The notes under the pieces: model-generated | Database searches by the model: none | What the model saw: the letters and a program-made list of their open reading frames with translations, nothing else | What the model was told of the DNA's origin: nothing | Source of the DNA: Gerris lacustris | Taxonomy: Eukaryota; Arthropoda; Insecta; Hemiptera; Gerridae | Assembly: GCA_951217055.1 (NCBI GenBank) | Contig: OX578279.1 | Span: 27,616,173-27,680,172 of the forward strand | Length of the DNA stretch: 64,000 nt | Direction of reading: 5' to 3' | Shown here: one piece after another, positions 33,436-46,392 of the stretch | How positions within the stretch are numbered: the first letter of the stretch is position 1 | How the letters are laid out: each line of letters starts with the position of its first letter | Program-made: the position numbers and the translations under genes

Positions 33436-34033
33436 TCTGCCAATTAGTGTAGCACATGGCTTCCTCGCGTCCTATTTCGTAAAATATAATTATTTTATGC
33501 TTTTAAAACCTATTATTATTTATTATCCAATTTATTTCATTTTTCCCCACGATTTTTAAATCTGTCAAAATTGTTTTGATTTTTTAGATGTATTAAAATT
33601 TAAAGAGCGCAGACGGTTAAAATTAATCTGGGGCTTTCTGCGGGCTACTTTCGACAAGCCATCAAAATTTCATAAAAATCAGATAAGTACTTTAAGATGT
33701 AGGAGTAAATAAATGTATGTGTGTGCGCATGCGGAAGAGAAACGAATGGGTGCATAAGGTTGAAACTTACATGGGACCAACAATGGGCTAAGTTTGACCT
33801 ACCATCCAAATTTCAATAAAATCAGATGAGTACTTTTTAGATATGTTGAATTGCAAAAATTGAGTGACAGACCGACAGACCGACTGACCGATAGACAGAC
33901 ACGGAACCAAAAATATCCCCTGATGTCTAAAACGGATTTCTGTCTTGGAATTTTTGAAATAAGAGACCTAAAAATGTTTCGTTCTTTAGAACAATCAAAT
34001 AGCTTCCGTTACCTTCGGTACGCTCAGAAGTAA
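33436..34033 (+). mobile_element. Family B element, near complete
   Basis: Reference copy for family B. Head: CCAATTAGTGTAGCACATGG then CTTCCTCGCGTCC. Middle: AAATTTAAAGAGCGCAGACG; two copies of the phrase AAATTTCA(A/T)(A/T)AAAATCAGAT. Then GACAGACCGACAGACCGACT, CCCCTGATGTCTAAAACGGA, GACCTAAAAATGTTTCGTTC, and a tail hairpin AGCTTCCGTTACCTTCGGTA paired with CTCAGAAGT. It has no terminal inverted repeat and no coding capacity. It is present in the window as at least seven copies or fragments. Confidence 0.85.
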
Positions 34034-35450
34034 AATAATTCAAATTATAATTCAAAATAATCAATTTATTTTAACATATAATATTATCCGGAATAGAAAT
34101 GTCTTTATGAACATAAAGACGGAATAGAAATGTGTTTATTTTAACATATAATATTATGTGGGAATAGAACACAGTTTTTTTCTAAGTCGTAATTTTATTT
34201 AGTCATATTTACTTATTTAGTCATACTTACAATTTTATTTAGTTATAACTTTGCCTAGTTTTGATGTTTTTTTGCCTAATGTTAATTGTTTATTGATTAT
34301 TTTCTAAATATTTCTCAATTAGTCTCTAAATATTGTAATTATTTTTGTTGAACAAGTATAATTAGTAACAAATATGATTGGGCTATTCTTTTAAAAATAA
34401 TATGTATATAATAATATTTATATTTTTTTATTACAATTGAATATTACATATATATTTTTAAAGGTAATAGCAAAAACACATGCATAAAACAAAAAATAAA
34501 GAAATAATTACATAATTTTACGATAAACAACATGATACATAATACAAATAATGAAAAAAAAAATTTAAATTTACTTTTTTGTTCTTTGAAATAAATTTAG
34601 TATTTTGTTATTATTATTTGTACTTTTATAACCTAAAATTTATTTTACATACATTTTGTAAAATAAATTATTAAATCATTTACTGAGAAAAAAAACTGTT
34701 GGGCTAATGTCCTAGCGTTGCCATATGGCAACAGCCCAAATTTGGGGTAAGGAATTTTTTTCAATTTTTTAAAACATTTTTTACATATTAAGGGACCTCT
34801 TAACAGACAAAATGCCCAGAAAAAAAATAAACAATTCCCCAAAAGAATAATTCGGGCAGTTAAGGGTTAATAAAAAGACAAAAGGATTAATAGTAAACTA
34901 ATTTAATATCCCAAATATGTCATAATTTACTAATTATCGCCTACTATCAAAGCAATTTATAACCAAAGACGTACCGTACATTCACCACAATAATTCCAAG
35001 TAAACATCATTAAAAGGTTTTAACAGGGAAGATCACTTCAAATACAGTTTTGAAATGCTAGATGGAATTTCTAGCAATTCGAATGAATAGATAAAAAAAG
35101 ATTCAATTATTAGCAGAAGCACTAATTAGGTGAAAGATAGAAGGTAAAACAAATACTTTATTTCAAAGATACGACAAACTTTATATTATATGTATACACT
35201 TTTCTTTAAAAATAAATTTATCGTATTAATTATTAATAAATTGAATATTTCCTTAAGCAGTTTGGACACAAGTGGAAAGCTAAAAATTTTCTATTTTTTT
35301 TAATTTTAGAGTGTGGTATCACATTAAATCTGCGGAAGTGAAGATTACAAATATATATTTGTTTTATATTATATTTTATATATTGTTCCCAACCACCCTT
35401 TAACGGCTAGTCCTAAATGAGTGGTCAATATTTCTCACAAATAAACCCTA
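34034..35450. other. AT-rich non-coding stretch
   Basis: Contains a short duplication (TTTATTTTAACATATAATAT at about 34063 and 34137). No gene. Confidence 0.45.
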
Positions 35451-35457
35451 AAAATTA

Positions 35458-35552
35458 GGGGGGGGGGGATTTCTTGTTGCATAGTTTTTATGTGTTAAAA
35501 ATGTGACTAACCCAAAAATATCTACCTCCCCCCCCCCCCCCCCCCCCCCCCC
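35458..35552. repeat. G11 and C25 homopolymer tracts
   Basis: A run of 11 G (35458-35468) is followed 60 bases later by 25 C (35528-35552), again an inverted G/C pair. The same AACCACCCT(T/A)TAA and CTAGTCCT phrase occurs on the left at 35393 and again near 35979. Confidence 0.85.
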
Positions 35553-35561
35553 GCTTCGTTT

Positions 35562-35745
35562 ACTCAAACTATCAACCTTCTCAACCACCTCTAACCACCT
35601 TTAGACGGTTTACCACCTCTAAAAACCTCCTGTATCCACCTCTAACCATCTCCTTCAACCTCCAACCACTTCAAACCACCTCCACCCATCTCCAACCACC
35701 TCCCAACCTCTAACACCTCCAACCATCTCTAACAAACCAATTGTA
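35562..35745 (-). repeat. CCACCTCYAA minisatellite
   Basis: Degenerate tandem units of about 10-13 bases around CCACCTCTAAC / CCACCTCCAAC. The same motif forms a longer, partly inverted array at 48040-48515. Confidence 0.85.
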
Positions 35746-37355
35746 ATTGTCAAATTGTAAAATGTCAAATTGTCAAATTGTGCGAAGGTTCAAGGCATCG
35801 GCGGCGCAAATAAAACTAATCTGTATTTTTGTTTGTTAACCCCCTCCAAAAAATAGATATACTATATTTTGAGTGGGGTACTGATAAGAAGATTACAACT
35901 ATGTATAATTAAAAAAAAAAATGCGTTTTTATTTATTATATGTACAAAAATATACCCAAAAAAGTCCTCCCCACAACCACCCTATAACAACTAGTCCTGA
36001 AATTTTAAAATAATTTATGCAAATACCATAATATGGTTGGCCGATGAAAATTTTCCGGAAAAAATCCAAAATTAAAGAAACTAAAAGGGAAATTGAAAAA
36101 TTCTATTTCATTATATAATAACGTATATGCCTAATAAGCTACAAAACCCTTAAAAGTACTTGGATGCAAGTACTTCCCTGTAATTATTTAACGTTTTCCA
36201 CGGTTAATGCCTTAATTGTTTCACCTTTGTTTTCGGCAGTACCATAACGAATTGCTCTTTTATGTAATCTGATATGATTCCCGTATTTTTTGCTATAGTT
36301 TTTAAAAATATTAAATTATTTGAAAATAAATACACGGAATGAAACTTGAGAAGAAAACTTTATTTGATCGTGTAAAACATTTATTTGAATTCTATACATT
36401 GTAAAAAAAAAAACCGGAACTAATACCATTAAATTCAATAAGAGTACAATTTGCACAGCACTTTTGAAAATGAATATGAATAGATATTTAAAACCGTATC
36501 AATTTTCGAAGTTTTTCCGTGTTCCATAGTTTTGCAAAGGTGTATTCATTTAATTATTTAAATGAAAGAAAACCCTACATACATACATACATTTACAATA
36601 TTTCACTTTTATGTCCAATATCACTTGAGTTAGAGTTTAATTCTGAAGGGACTTCCCCTCGTCTGGGGTTTTTATTTCGTCAATATCCGAGGCCCAGGTA
36701 CAAGCCACAATATTCCTCTCCAGTTACATCCCCCCCTCTCAGTTTTTCTTCCTCTTTTTGAATAATACAAGGCTTTTTCCCTGCGTGTAGGAGTTTAAAA
36801 ACTCAGAGCGTGTAGAAATGTATATGTATAAAATTTCAGAAGTGGTACAGAAGGGCAAGAGGAGAGAACATTTTTACCGACCCCTTGCATTTCACCTCTT
36901 CTCGGTATGGTCATAACTAATTTTTAAAGCTGTTTTCTCTCTTTTCCTGTCCCATAGACCCACCCTGGCCATCAAGAACTCTTTCATGTCTTCAGGCATT
37001 CCCCTGAAAACCCTCGTTTTTTTGTCAGAATTACCAAGGTAAAATTATGAGCCTACCACTATGCCGAAACTTATTGTTCTCTTTCCCTCTTTTTCCAAAC
37101 AATTTCCTCAACTTTTGAATACCTATTTGACTTTTAAAAAAGAAGATATTTCATGAATTGAGCTTTTTATTTTTTATCTCATAACAAAACAAGTTGTACT
37201 AATTTGAAAATTAAACTCTTTTACTTAAATTAAACAAAAAGTTTATCATCAATACTAGAAACACAAAACTCTCAAAACGTCCTCATAAATTACATGGAAA
37301 TACTGAAATTTCAATTCTAAAGCATTTTATTTAAATAATTTTCTGTTTAAAAATA
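35746..37355. other. Non-coding stretch
   Basis: Contains AAATTGTCAAATTGT repeats (about 35755-35785) and a G+C-richer patch at 36640-36740. No gene recognised. Confidence 0.4.
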
Positions 37356-37359
37356 TTAA

Positions 37360-38104
37360 TAAATAATTTCAAGATAAAAAGAACTTTTTATATACTACTT
37401 TAATTTTGTTTTGAATCATAATATGTGTAATGTTGATAATATAATTTTTATTGTTATACAAAAGTGTTGTTAGTGAAATATAAATACATAGTTCCGAATT
37501 TATTTACTTCACACAAATGACAACCATCTAGAGAGCTGATCTTAAACCTATAAAAGGACAAATCTTTGAACAACGGATCTCACCAACACCGAATCTAAAC
37601 CGTGGCCATCGATATGGCCCCGTGTAGGGGAGGGTAAGAGAAGAAAATAAGAACAATTAAAGAAGTACAGATGTAGAAAAAATAAACCGATATCTAGTAC
37701 ACAAGTGTAGACACACCTGGTTGTCATACGTCAATTAATTTATTTCTTTGTTTACTTATTCTTTTTAGCTGTCATTCAATGTTTACCTCTTAATAAAAAA
37801 TCACAAATTTGAAACCCGTCATAATGAAGATCGTAAAAATATGGGATAATACGTCAAAACAAATAAAATAACTTGCGGATTTTTTCTGAACTAACTTTCC
37901 ATACTGCAAAATTTGCTAAAAACTAAATAAATTCTGCTGAAAGATGGCTAAAAGTATTAAAATAATGCATTGTCATCGTGTTCAGAGCTATTCTAAAAGT
38001 TTCAAGTGCCTAGCTATTCGGGAAGTTAGTTAGAAATCGATTGCCAGATTTGTACCGGACAATCAAACAAACAAGAAAGCAAGCTAATAAAAACGTAGTA
38101 AAAT
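37360..38104 (+). mobile_element. Family C element, copy 1
   Basis: It shares AGATAAAAAGAACTTTTTAT at the head and TAATAAAAACGTAGTAAAA at the tail with copies at 56490 and 61668. Inner marks: GACAACCATCTAGAGAGCTG, GAAACCCGTCA(A/T)AATGAAGA, TCTGCTGAAAGATGGCTAAA, and GTACCGGACAA(A/T)CAAACAAA. TACTAC at the head and GTAGTA at the tail form a short inverted repeat, TACTACGTTTTTA, best seen in copy 3. It is non-coding. Confidence 0.8.
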
Positions 38105-38548
38105 GTGTAATGTATAAGTTTTTAATAATAACATGTGGTTATTCACACTTCATGGGGTTTATTATAAAAATATTATAAATTATAAATTAAAAATATTATA
38201 ATTATAAATTATATTTTTATTAAATATTAAGTAAACTATATTTTTCCACGGGATACCTACTTCTACAGTTAAATTGATCACTCGATGTTATAGTATGTAT
38301 AGTTGTAGTAAATATGTGTCTTAACAATTCTATTACATACTTCCCTAATTCGAGGGTACACCTATAAATTAAGTGATAAAATAAATTGTTTAATTCCACA
38401 ACGGATATGATTTGATGATGGTAGTTTGACCTTTTTTGGACAACTGCTCCAGCAGATTTATGAGCAATTAATTGGTATTTTGACAACTGCTCGTTTTTGC
38501 GTAATAAAGCATTAAAAAATTGAAATAGCCGCCATTTTAAAACAGAAA
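38105..38548. other. Non-coding stretch
   Basis: AT-rich; ends in CTCCAAA, which recurs at 40328. Confidence 0.4.
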
Positions 38549-38822
38549 TATTATTTTCTCCAAATAGTTGGTTGTTTTGACTGAGATTTTATGGTACCAC
38601 TTCATAATTATGACTAGAGAGGTTAAAACAGAAACACAACAATATTGTCACTACAATTTTTAGCGAATTTCCATTGGAAAAAATTAGCTAATAGAGCCAC
38701 TGGCATGGCGGGAGTTTGAGCCGGGACTGTGGCCAAAATACGTTTCATGGTCCTTGATCACGAAAAAATAGGTTTTACAAAACTTTATATATATATATAT
38801 TATATAGGTATATGTATTTCTA

Positions 38823-39280
38823 GCGGATTTCTTGTGAGCACGATAGCTCTCGAACGAATTGACGTATCAAAATAAAACTTGCACTGAAAATCAAGCTTAT
38901 TGAGATGAGGATCCCCATGAAAAATGGGATCTTTATGACGTCATAAACCTCTCCTGATATGTCAGCAATGATTTTAAAAAATAAAAAAAATCAAGTGAGG
39001 TATCGCTTCTTATGTTTTTTAGGGTCCTGAATCCAAAAAATGAGTTACCATAGCGATTCTAATAATAATTTAATAATAATAATAATAATAATAGTAATAA
39101 CAACAATTTCTTGTGGATTTCTTGTAAGCACGATAGATTTCGAACGAATTGACGTATCAAAATAAAACTTACACCGAAAAATCAAGCTTGTTGAGATGAG
39201 GATCCCTATTGAAAATGGGATCTTTATGATGTCATTAACCCCTCCTGATGAGTCACCAAAGATTTAAAATAATCCTACCG
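38823..39280 (+). repeat. Direct duplication, 290-bp period
   Basis: Both units (38823-38990 and 39113-39280) contain TCGAACGAATTGACGTATCA, AAAATAAAACTT, GAGATGAGGATCCC and GGGATCTTTATGA(C/T)GTCAT. They are separated by an (AAT)n stretch (39060-39095). Confidence 0.85.
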
Positions 39281-39550
39281 CGGGTTTCCGCAAGCCAAGC
39301 GAATTTCCATTGGAAATTTGTAGTTCAATGTTGTGCAGTTTAAACCTCTCTGAAACTACTACTATTATGTTTAACTAAGCATTATTATAAAAACCCTTAT
39401 CTAACTAATATATTTCTTTTAAATTTTCTTAACTTAAAATAATCCACACAATTATAGTAGTTATGAAGGGAGTTTAAACTGCACAACATTGAACTACAAA
39501 TTTCCAATGGAAATTCGCTTGGCTTGCGGAAACCCGCGGTAGGATTATTT
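39267..39550. repeat. Perfect inverted repeat, 79-bp arms
   Basis: 39267-39345 (AAAATAATCCTACCGCGGGT onward) is the exact reverse complement of 39472-39550; the loop is 126 bases. Confidence 0.92.
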
Positions 39551-40342
39551 TTATAATTACAAGACGCGTTTCGACTTACATATCATCTTCAGTATGCGTG
39601 TTAACTTAGTAAGAGTGAATGCTGTACTAAGTTAACTATTTTACAATTTTTAAGGTAAACTAACAGTGCAAGGGGGTTAGACTAGGGTGGTGTGGGTAGA
39701 GGATTACGGAAGGAAAAAGGTAAGGGTATGGAGTTGAGATCCAAGTCGGAACCCAATAAAGGTGTTATTCGGGTAAAAATTTAGTTTTCAACTTCTTAAA
39801 ACTAAACAATAAATCCTTATATTACTATAACTAAAATTTTTTAGTTACAACTAATAGACATTATTTTAAAAATATATTTTGTATAGGTTTAACAAGAGCA
39901 GAGTTATTAAGATTGGATTTTTCATTAAAACATTCTACATTTGCATCTTGGATAGCTCTTTGAATTTCTAAGTTTTCTAGGAGGTCCAATTTCCTATTTT
40001 TTTGGCACGAGTGTAAATATGAATAATTAATTCATGAACAATTAATTCATAAATATGAATAATTATGAATTGGGTTCCGACTTGGATCTCAACTCCACAC
40101 CCTTACCTTTTTCCTTCCGTAATCCTCTACCCACACCACCATAGTCTAACCCCCCTTGCACTGTTAGTTTACCTTAAAATTTGTAAAATAGTTAACTTAG
40201 TACAGCATTCACTCTTACTAAGTTAACACGTATACTGAAAATGACATGTAAGTCGAAACGCGTCTTGTAATTATAAAAAAATTGTGGTGAAAATATTGTT
40301 GTTTCTTTTTTAACCTCTCTAGTCATAATTATTTTCTCCAAA

Positions 40343-41320
40343 ACCGAACTTAAAATAACTAAAAAAATCTAAATAAAAACACTGCACCAAGTTTTAATTC
40401 AATTTCTCAAATCGTTCAGGTAGAATACAAAGTGATATAGGATTATATTTAGTATTGCATTTCTTGAATATGTTATTAATCTAACAAATCTAACTTATTA
40501 TTATTTTTTTTTTTTTTTAAACTATTTTTTCAACTTCATTCAAAGCTAGTCAGAACAGAACGGCCATTAGTCGTAAACTTTATCACTTATGCGTATTCTA
40601 TTTCTTACTCTTGACAATTGTTTGTCTTTCTTGTCATTGTCTTCACATTCTTCCGAGAAAAGTTAAGAGGAGGACCAAAGTTACTGAAGAGTAGACGCCA
40701 AGTTGAAGAGTGAGTATAGTTAATAATGAGTATTTCTACACACGAAGTAAAGCCAGAAGTAATTAAAGTTTCAGGACCGGGAGAGGAAGACCTTTTGCAT
40801 ACAGGCTAACAGTGTGTTGCAAAGTAAGTTAGAGTAATTCCATTGGTTGCGGTCTCCTGTACTCCAAGCAAACTGCTTCCTTCAGCCAACCAGACCAGAC
40901 TTAAGTTCGTTGTGCTCTCAACTCTATCAAGGATCGGTTACAGTTTCCCCTCGCAGGAAATTTGAGCTTCCGTATCCCATTCACTGTATTTTCATATAAT
41001 TTTCAACACGGATATTTATAGTAGAAAATAACTTCACCTTATTCAGACCCAACCCAAAATCCCCCACTAAAGTTGAAACAAGGTACTGATATATCTCAAA
41101 CGCCAAACAAAAGTGAATTTCTAATACCCACAAATACAAATCAATTAATATTTATGATGATTCAAATCTAGTCTATAATTAGAATTGTCAATCAGACTAG
41201 TGATCATGAAAATGTTTCATTTTTTCACACGGGAATCCGTTAATAATATAGATGTTAACTTTAGCGTAGGTAGTTCTTTTTCTCTGACAATAATATTTAT
41301 TATTTGCAATATTGCTTTAG
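40343..41320. other. Non-coding stretch
   Basis: Poly-T of about 16 near 40504-40519. A mid-G+C patch at 40780-40990 has no recognisable gene. Confidence 0.4.
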
Positions 41321-41326
41321 CTAAGT

Positions 41327-41387
41327 GAAACTTCCATGATTCAAACAGTTACACAGGCGGTGTAACTGTTTGAATCATTTAAGTTTC
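41327..41387. repeat. Hairpin, 28-bp stem, 5-base loop
   Basis: ATGATTCAAACAGTTACAC and its exact reverse complement flank AGGCG. The stem continues through GAAACTT after a two-base mismatch. Confidence 0.85.
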
Positions 41388-42473
41388 AAGTAGTCAAAGC
41401 AATGAAAGATTTATCGACATTAATTACTAGTTAATGTAGACGTCAGGTGTTTGTAAGAGGTCATTTAATGAAGTGGTCAATAATAAGGCAGGAAGGAGTA
41501 AAACGTGATCACAATGTCAATGTAACTCTAAGCCAAGGTGTAGCGGGTGTAATGCTTCAGTACACTCAATCTAACCATCTGTCTTACCGAACTTTAGCAT
41601 CGCATGATACGTCACTCCACTCCTACTTACCGATTAAACATAATAACACTTTCAGGCCACTAACCATCTTGATTAAAATGCATTAACCCTTATTATTTTA
41701 TTTGACAGAAACAACTAACTAGAATAATAAGCTGTAAAGGAAAAAGCTAGATTATTTCTATTTGATAAAATTGTCAGTGTAAAAATTATAATTAAATTGT
41801 TAGCGAAAAAAAATGAATATAAAAAAATATAAACATATTAACAAATTAATAATATTTTATATTTTTCACACTGCTTAAATTTTACTTTTCGACTTATTAA
41901 CTAACTGCTGTTAAGAAACTTGAATTGATTACTTCCTAATTTTTATTACTTTCTAATATATGTATTCTAATATACACTATATAACTATAAATTAGTAATC
42001 TTGGAAAAATCCAAATTAACTAAAATTAATTATTATAATTTACTCGGATAATGTAAATATCTAACAATTGAGTAGCCGAAAATGTTATTCACAATATCCA
42101 CATTATTTTAGAAAAGGAAAAATCTCAAATCTAAAAAGCTATTCATACATGAATTGTGAAAATGGCAGGAGCAATTTATGTTCTTTTTTTACATGGCAAT
42201 AGAAGCAGGTCACGAGCTATTTTCCACTGAATAGAGGAAGGTTATAAGCAAGGTTGGGAATGGAAGCAAAGTGTACGGCTTAGGGCCTAGTGAATAGGGC
42301 AAAGGGCCGAGCCTACGATGGGGCAGCCATTTGGGCAGGAAACCATCTAATGGTTTGGACCCTTTAGAATAGCCAATGCCAAATAGTGTTGACTTACCAT
42401 TTCTTTAGGACCTAAGTAACCACATTTCCTTAGTAATTTATACCTTATATTTACAAATTATAATGATGATAAT

Positions 42474-42477
<4 letters not shown>
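41388..42477. other. Non-coding stretch
   Basis: An 80-codon frame at 41447-41686 has no recognisable motif and is flanked by AT-rich sequence. Nothing else seen. Confidence 0.4.

Positions 42478-42478
<1 letters not shown>

Positions 42479-42548
<70 letters not shown>
42479..42548. repeat. (TA)n microsatellite
   Basis: About 35 TA units. Confidence 0.96.
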
Positions 42549-42551
<3 letters not shown>

Positions 42552-45500
42552 TTTTAAATTAAAGAAATCCAAACCATATTTAAGTGATACAACAAAACAT
42601 ATTCCGTTTTAAATACAGTAACCAACCCAATATATTAACATCCTAGGTAAAAAAGTCAGTTTGATTCAAATATGGATAAACACGTCCATTGTTTTTTCAC
42701 TGCGACGGAAAAACGCTCTGTCTAACTTTGGCTGGCTCTATTTAATTTAATTCAACTTTTTGGATTACGAATTTAACCGTAGAAATGTGCTGCTGTATCC
42801 GTGTCCTAGAGCCTGTTATCCTTTAACTATAATAATTATTTTTTTGGAAACTTGATGTACTATAAAATTGTACCCTGCCGAGTGACGAAAGTTTCATTAG
42901 AATTAAAAATAACTGTACTAAAACAATATATTAATGTATAAAAAAAAGTTTTAATTATTCAACAACTTATTAATTTATCTATTTAATTTTATAAACATGA
43001 GTATGACTATCCATCATAACCGTCCAGGATTCATGCTAATAGTTGATTAACCTTTTAGTTTGTTTCACATGCACATTCCTTGTTCTTAAATGACTTCAGA
43101 CTTCAAGAACAAGCAATGTTCTAATACTGAAGAAAGATAAGAGGATGCCAAAACCAATTATTAAAGCTAGGTTTTTATTCTGGAGGTTTTGTTTATTCTT
43201 ATTACTTTCAAGGCATGACTTCAATACAATTAGCAGAAGATAAAAAAATGTATAAAAAAAAGAAATTATTTAACAAATTTAAGTATAGAAATGGTGTCTA
43301 CAAGATTTATGTGGTGCTTCAAGAGTCCATAGGAACATACCAACATGGTAAGACGAAGCTTGGGAAATTATTGGAAATGTGATTTACTAGACATATAATG
43401 GGTGTAAAAGGACATTAAAGTGGGATTTAGATATTCTATGTCTTTTATAAAAAAAAAAATATTTTTTTTACCATTCCTTTCTCGAAAGAAAGTAAAAAAT
43501 GTAATTTGAAGGAAAAAGGGAAACATTTACAAGGTCAGAAGATAAGAACATCGTCTTTGATTCAGTTTTATATAAGAAGGCCACGAGGGACTAGCCTAAG
43601 TTTCATGGACGGACGGGCAACAAAATCCTTAGGACTAGGGTCAAACTAAGATTCTTTGATGTTCGTTTCTCCCTGGTCCGTATCGAAGTAAGGGAGAGAA
43701 ACATATTGGGGAGGATCCCTAGGGATGTTCTTCCCTAATAGAGAAGGAGTAAGATTACCTTCAATATCCGGAGAGAAAACATGATAAATGCAGTAAAGAT
43801 ACACTAGTTACACACACACCCTCAATGAAATATCAGGCGAATGCGTGGGTAAATGGAAATCAACCAGTCTTGATATTAAAGGGCACTGTTTATTGGTTAA
43901 GCCGGGAAACATTAATCTTGCCGGTTTTCGGTCGGGTGTTTTGAAATATTATGATAAAGAGTTTTTAGGGTGTTTTGCCCTCGGCGGTCCCCTGTGGTCT
44001 CGCGGCCAACCCAATGATGATCTATCTCCCTACACGTTCACCGCTAACTTGCCTTCCAAACCCTAAGAACTCTGCATACCCATCACTCATATATAAATTT
44101 GATTGTTTACTCGTTCAGGCCCCCTTGAAATAATTACCATCTGATCATTTCCTTCCCCCACAATAATAACTGGAATCTTTATTGAATTGAACACCCAAGT
44201 GAATTATAGGATAAACATATAAGAATAAGACACTTAATAATAAGGAAATTTAATAATTGTTCTCAGTAGAAATAAATAATAACATCCCTTAGAAACTCCT
44301 AGAATTAAATAGAATTATAACTAGTAATATGATAACTATAAAGCGAACGGTGGATTGAATACAATGAACACATCTCGTACCATGAAATCAGTGATATTAA
44401 CTTGTTTGCATGCAAAATTGCGAGTTATGTTATCTGTTTTAAACTAGGTACTTTAATTATTGATATTGAACAGCTGAAATATTTTAAACACCTAATATAT
44501 TTATCTGTTAGGCTAATTGTCGAGACGAGTTTAATAAGATAGAAAGATTTAGTTGCATGTTTTCGTCATTCAGGAATTTCACTTAGTAAAATGTTATGTT
44601 AAATAAGATAAATTAACCTTTATCTTCTTTATTTCTTTAGTAAAGTTTAACTTAAGTTTTAGTCTGTATGTATGTTTTGCTCTAAAGCAGTTAGTTCTGG
44701 GTGGTTTGTGCAGTGGTTCAAAGGTGATTCAAGTCTTAAAGATTGAATTAGACCTCTGAGTTTATTGTCAGAGTCTTTATATACAGGCTTTAACTTTTGT
44801 AAAGATGGGGGAAGAGAGTTTGGTTAGGGGAGAACCTTAAACTTGGTAACATTCTGCAGGTTTACCAAAAACAGCATTCACATGTAGTAAATAGCATGGA
44901 AACATAAGGGAGACCACCTGAACCGATTAAGATTTGTGGCTAAATATCGTAACATTAGGACCAGGCAACGGACCCTGATTTGTCCCCTCTTTAAGAGTTT
45001 GTCTCCCTTCGTAGAGACACATTATTACAAAAAGCCTTGAGCATAATAGGGCACATAGGGGAGATTTGAAGTCGGCTTATATAGAAGTAGGCTTTCTCCC
45101 CTCTGTCAACAGTTTTTTAGAACGAATTCAGCCTCATACCACAGTCCCTACCTAGGATATTAACAGGAAGACAAATATTTTTGTTTTCTACTTTCTATCA
45201 GTCGTAGCTCCCGGTAGACTAAGTAAGACTGGAAGAAGAAGGGGGACGTAAAACTTTATTGGGAAAAGCAGTGACGAAACAGAAGCCTCCTCCGGTCAAT
45301 ATTGAATTCCCTTTCAGAGACAGCTCCCCCAACTCAGGTTTATGCTAAACCTCCATACGTATATTAGTTTTTCATACAGGTTTGGGGTTCCTTTTAAATC
45401 TTTTTATGTACTCATATAAAATAATTTTTAGAATAATATAAAATAATTTTTAGAATTATATAAAATTAATTGCTTTGAATAGATTATTGTAATAAAAACA

Positions 45501-45865
45501 AATTCCAATCAACCAGTGCGAAATTGAAGTAAAACAACTCACCAAAAATAATTAAATCTTAGAACCGAAATCCTAAATTCGATATTTCCAAGTTCCTATG
45601 TAGAAACTGTGGTATTTTCATCCTAAAACATTTTAGACAGAGGTAAGAAGACCTAGATGGTTTGTCGATGGAACTATCGATAGTATAGTTCTAGTTAGTC
45701 AAAGTAGACCTCTCTCGAATAGTATTTATGAAATTAATATTTGTGTGTATTTTAAGATTATAATTTATACTGTTATTGTTATACTCATTATTCGATGCTT
45801 TTTATAAGGCTTTATAAGTAAAAGGAAATTCTGTAAAGGAATTTCTTTTTTAAGCTAGTAAAATA
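42549..45865. other. Long non-coding stretch
   Basis: No repeat family recognised and no credible gene. The patch at 43590-44080 is G+C-richer with a 73-codon frame (43845-44066) without known motifs; it could hold an exon, but I cannot support one. Confidence 0.4.
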
Positions 45866-45867
45866 GT

Positions 45868-46392
45868 ATTCCAATTAGTGGGGCACATAGCTTCCTCACG
45901 TACTTTAATAATTTTATACTTGTACAGTACAACCGATAATTGTCAAATTTATTTAAGTTTTCCCGCCTATAGTTTTTTTTCCTATAGATTTACTTGAATA
46001 AAAAGATTAATTTAGCAAAATTCAATGAGCACTGATGGTTGCAATTATTATGGGACCACCTGAGGGCTATATTCGACAAACCATCAAAATGTCTTAAAAA
46101 TCAGATTAGTACTGCTAATTTAATAGGTTTTAAAAAACCTAGGACTATAAAATGTTAACAATATGGGACCAACATTGGAATAATTATGATCAACCCTCCA
46201 AATTTCTTTAAAATCATACGATTAGTTTTTAAGGTATGTTGGTTCGCAAAAATTGAACGACAGACAGACACGGCATCAAAAAAGTTCCCTGTGTCTGAAA
46301 CAATTTTTGAATTCGGAGACATAAAAAATTTTCGTTTGTCAGAAAGATCATATAGCTTCCGTTACCTTCGGAAAGCTGGAATAATAAAGTGT
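45868..46392 (+). mobile_element. Family B element
   Basis: Head CCAATTAGTGGGGCACATAG then CTTCCTCACG. Phrase CCATCAAAATGTCTTAAAAA. The GACAGACAGACACGG microsatellite is short. CCCTGTGTCTGAAACAA, ACATAAAAAATTTTCGTTTG and the tail AGCTTCCGTTACCTTCGG follow. Confidence 0.82.

Larger units (their letters stand above)
38550..40342. mobile_element. Composite foldback element with 15-bp flanking repeats
   Basis: ATTATTTTCTCCAAA occurs at 38550-38564 and exactly again at 40328-40342. Inside are three nested inverted pairs. The outer pair, at about 38604-38660 and 40275-40331, contains TAATTATGACTAGAGAGGTT. The 39551-39762 and 40066-40282 pair, over 200 bp, carries AAGACGCGTTTCGACTTACA and AAGTCGGAACCCAAT. 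The perfect 79-bp pair is 39267-39345 with 39472-39550. A 290-bp-period direct duplication (units at 38823 and 39113) is also inside. No coding sequence. Confidence 0.75.
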
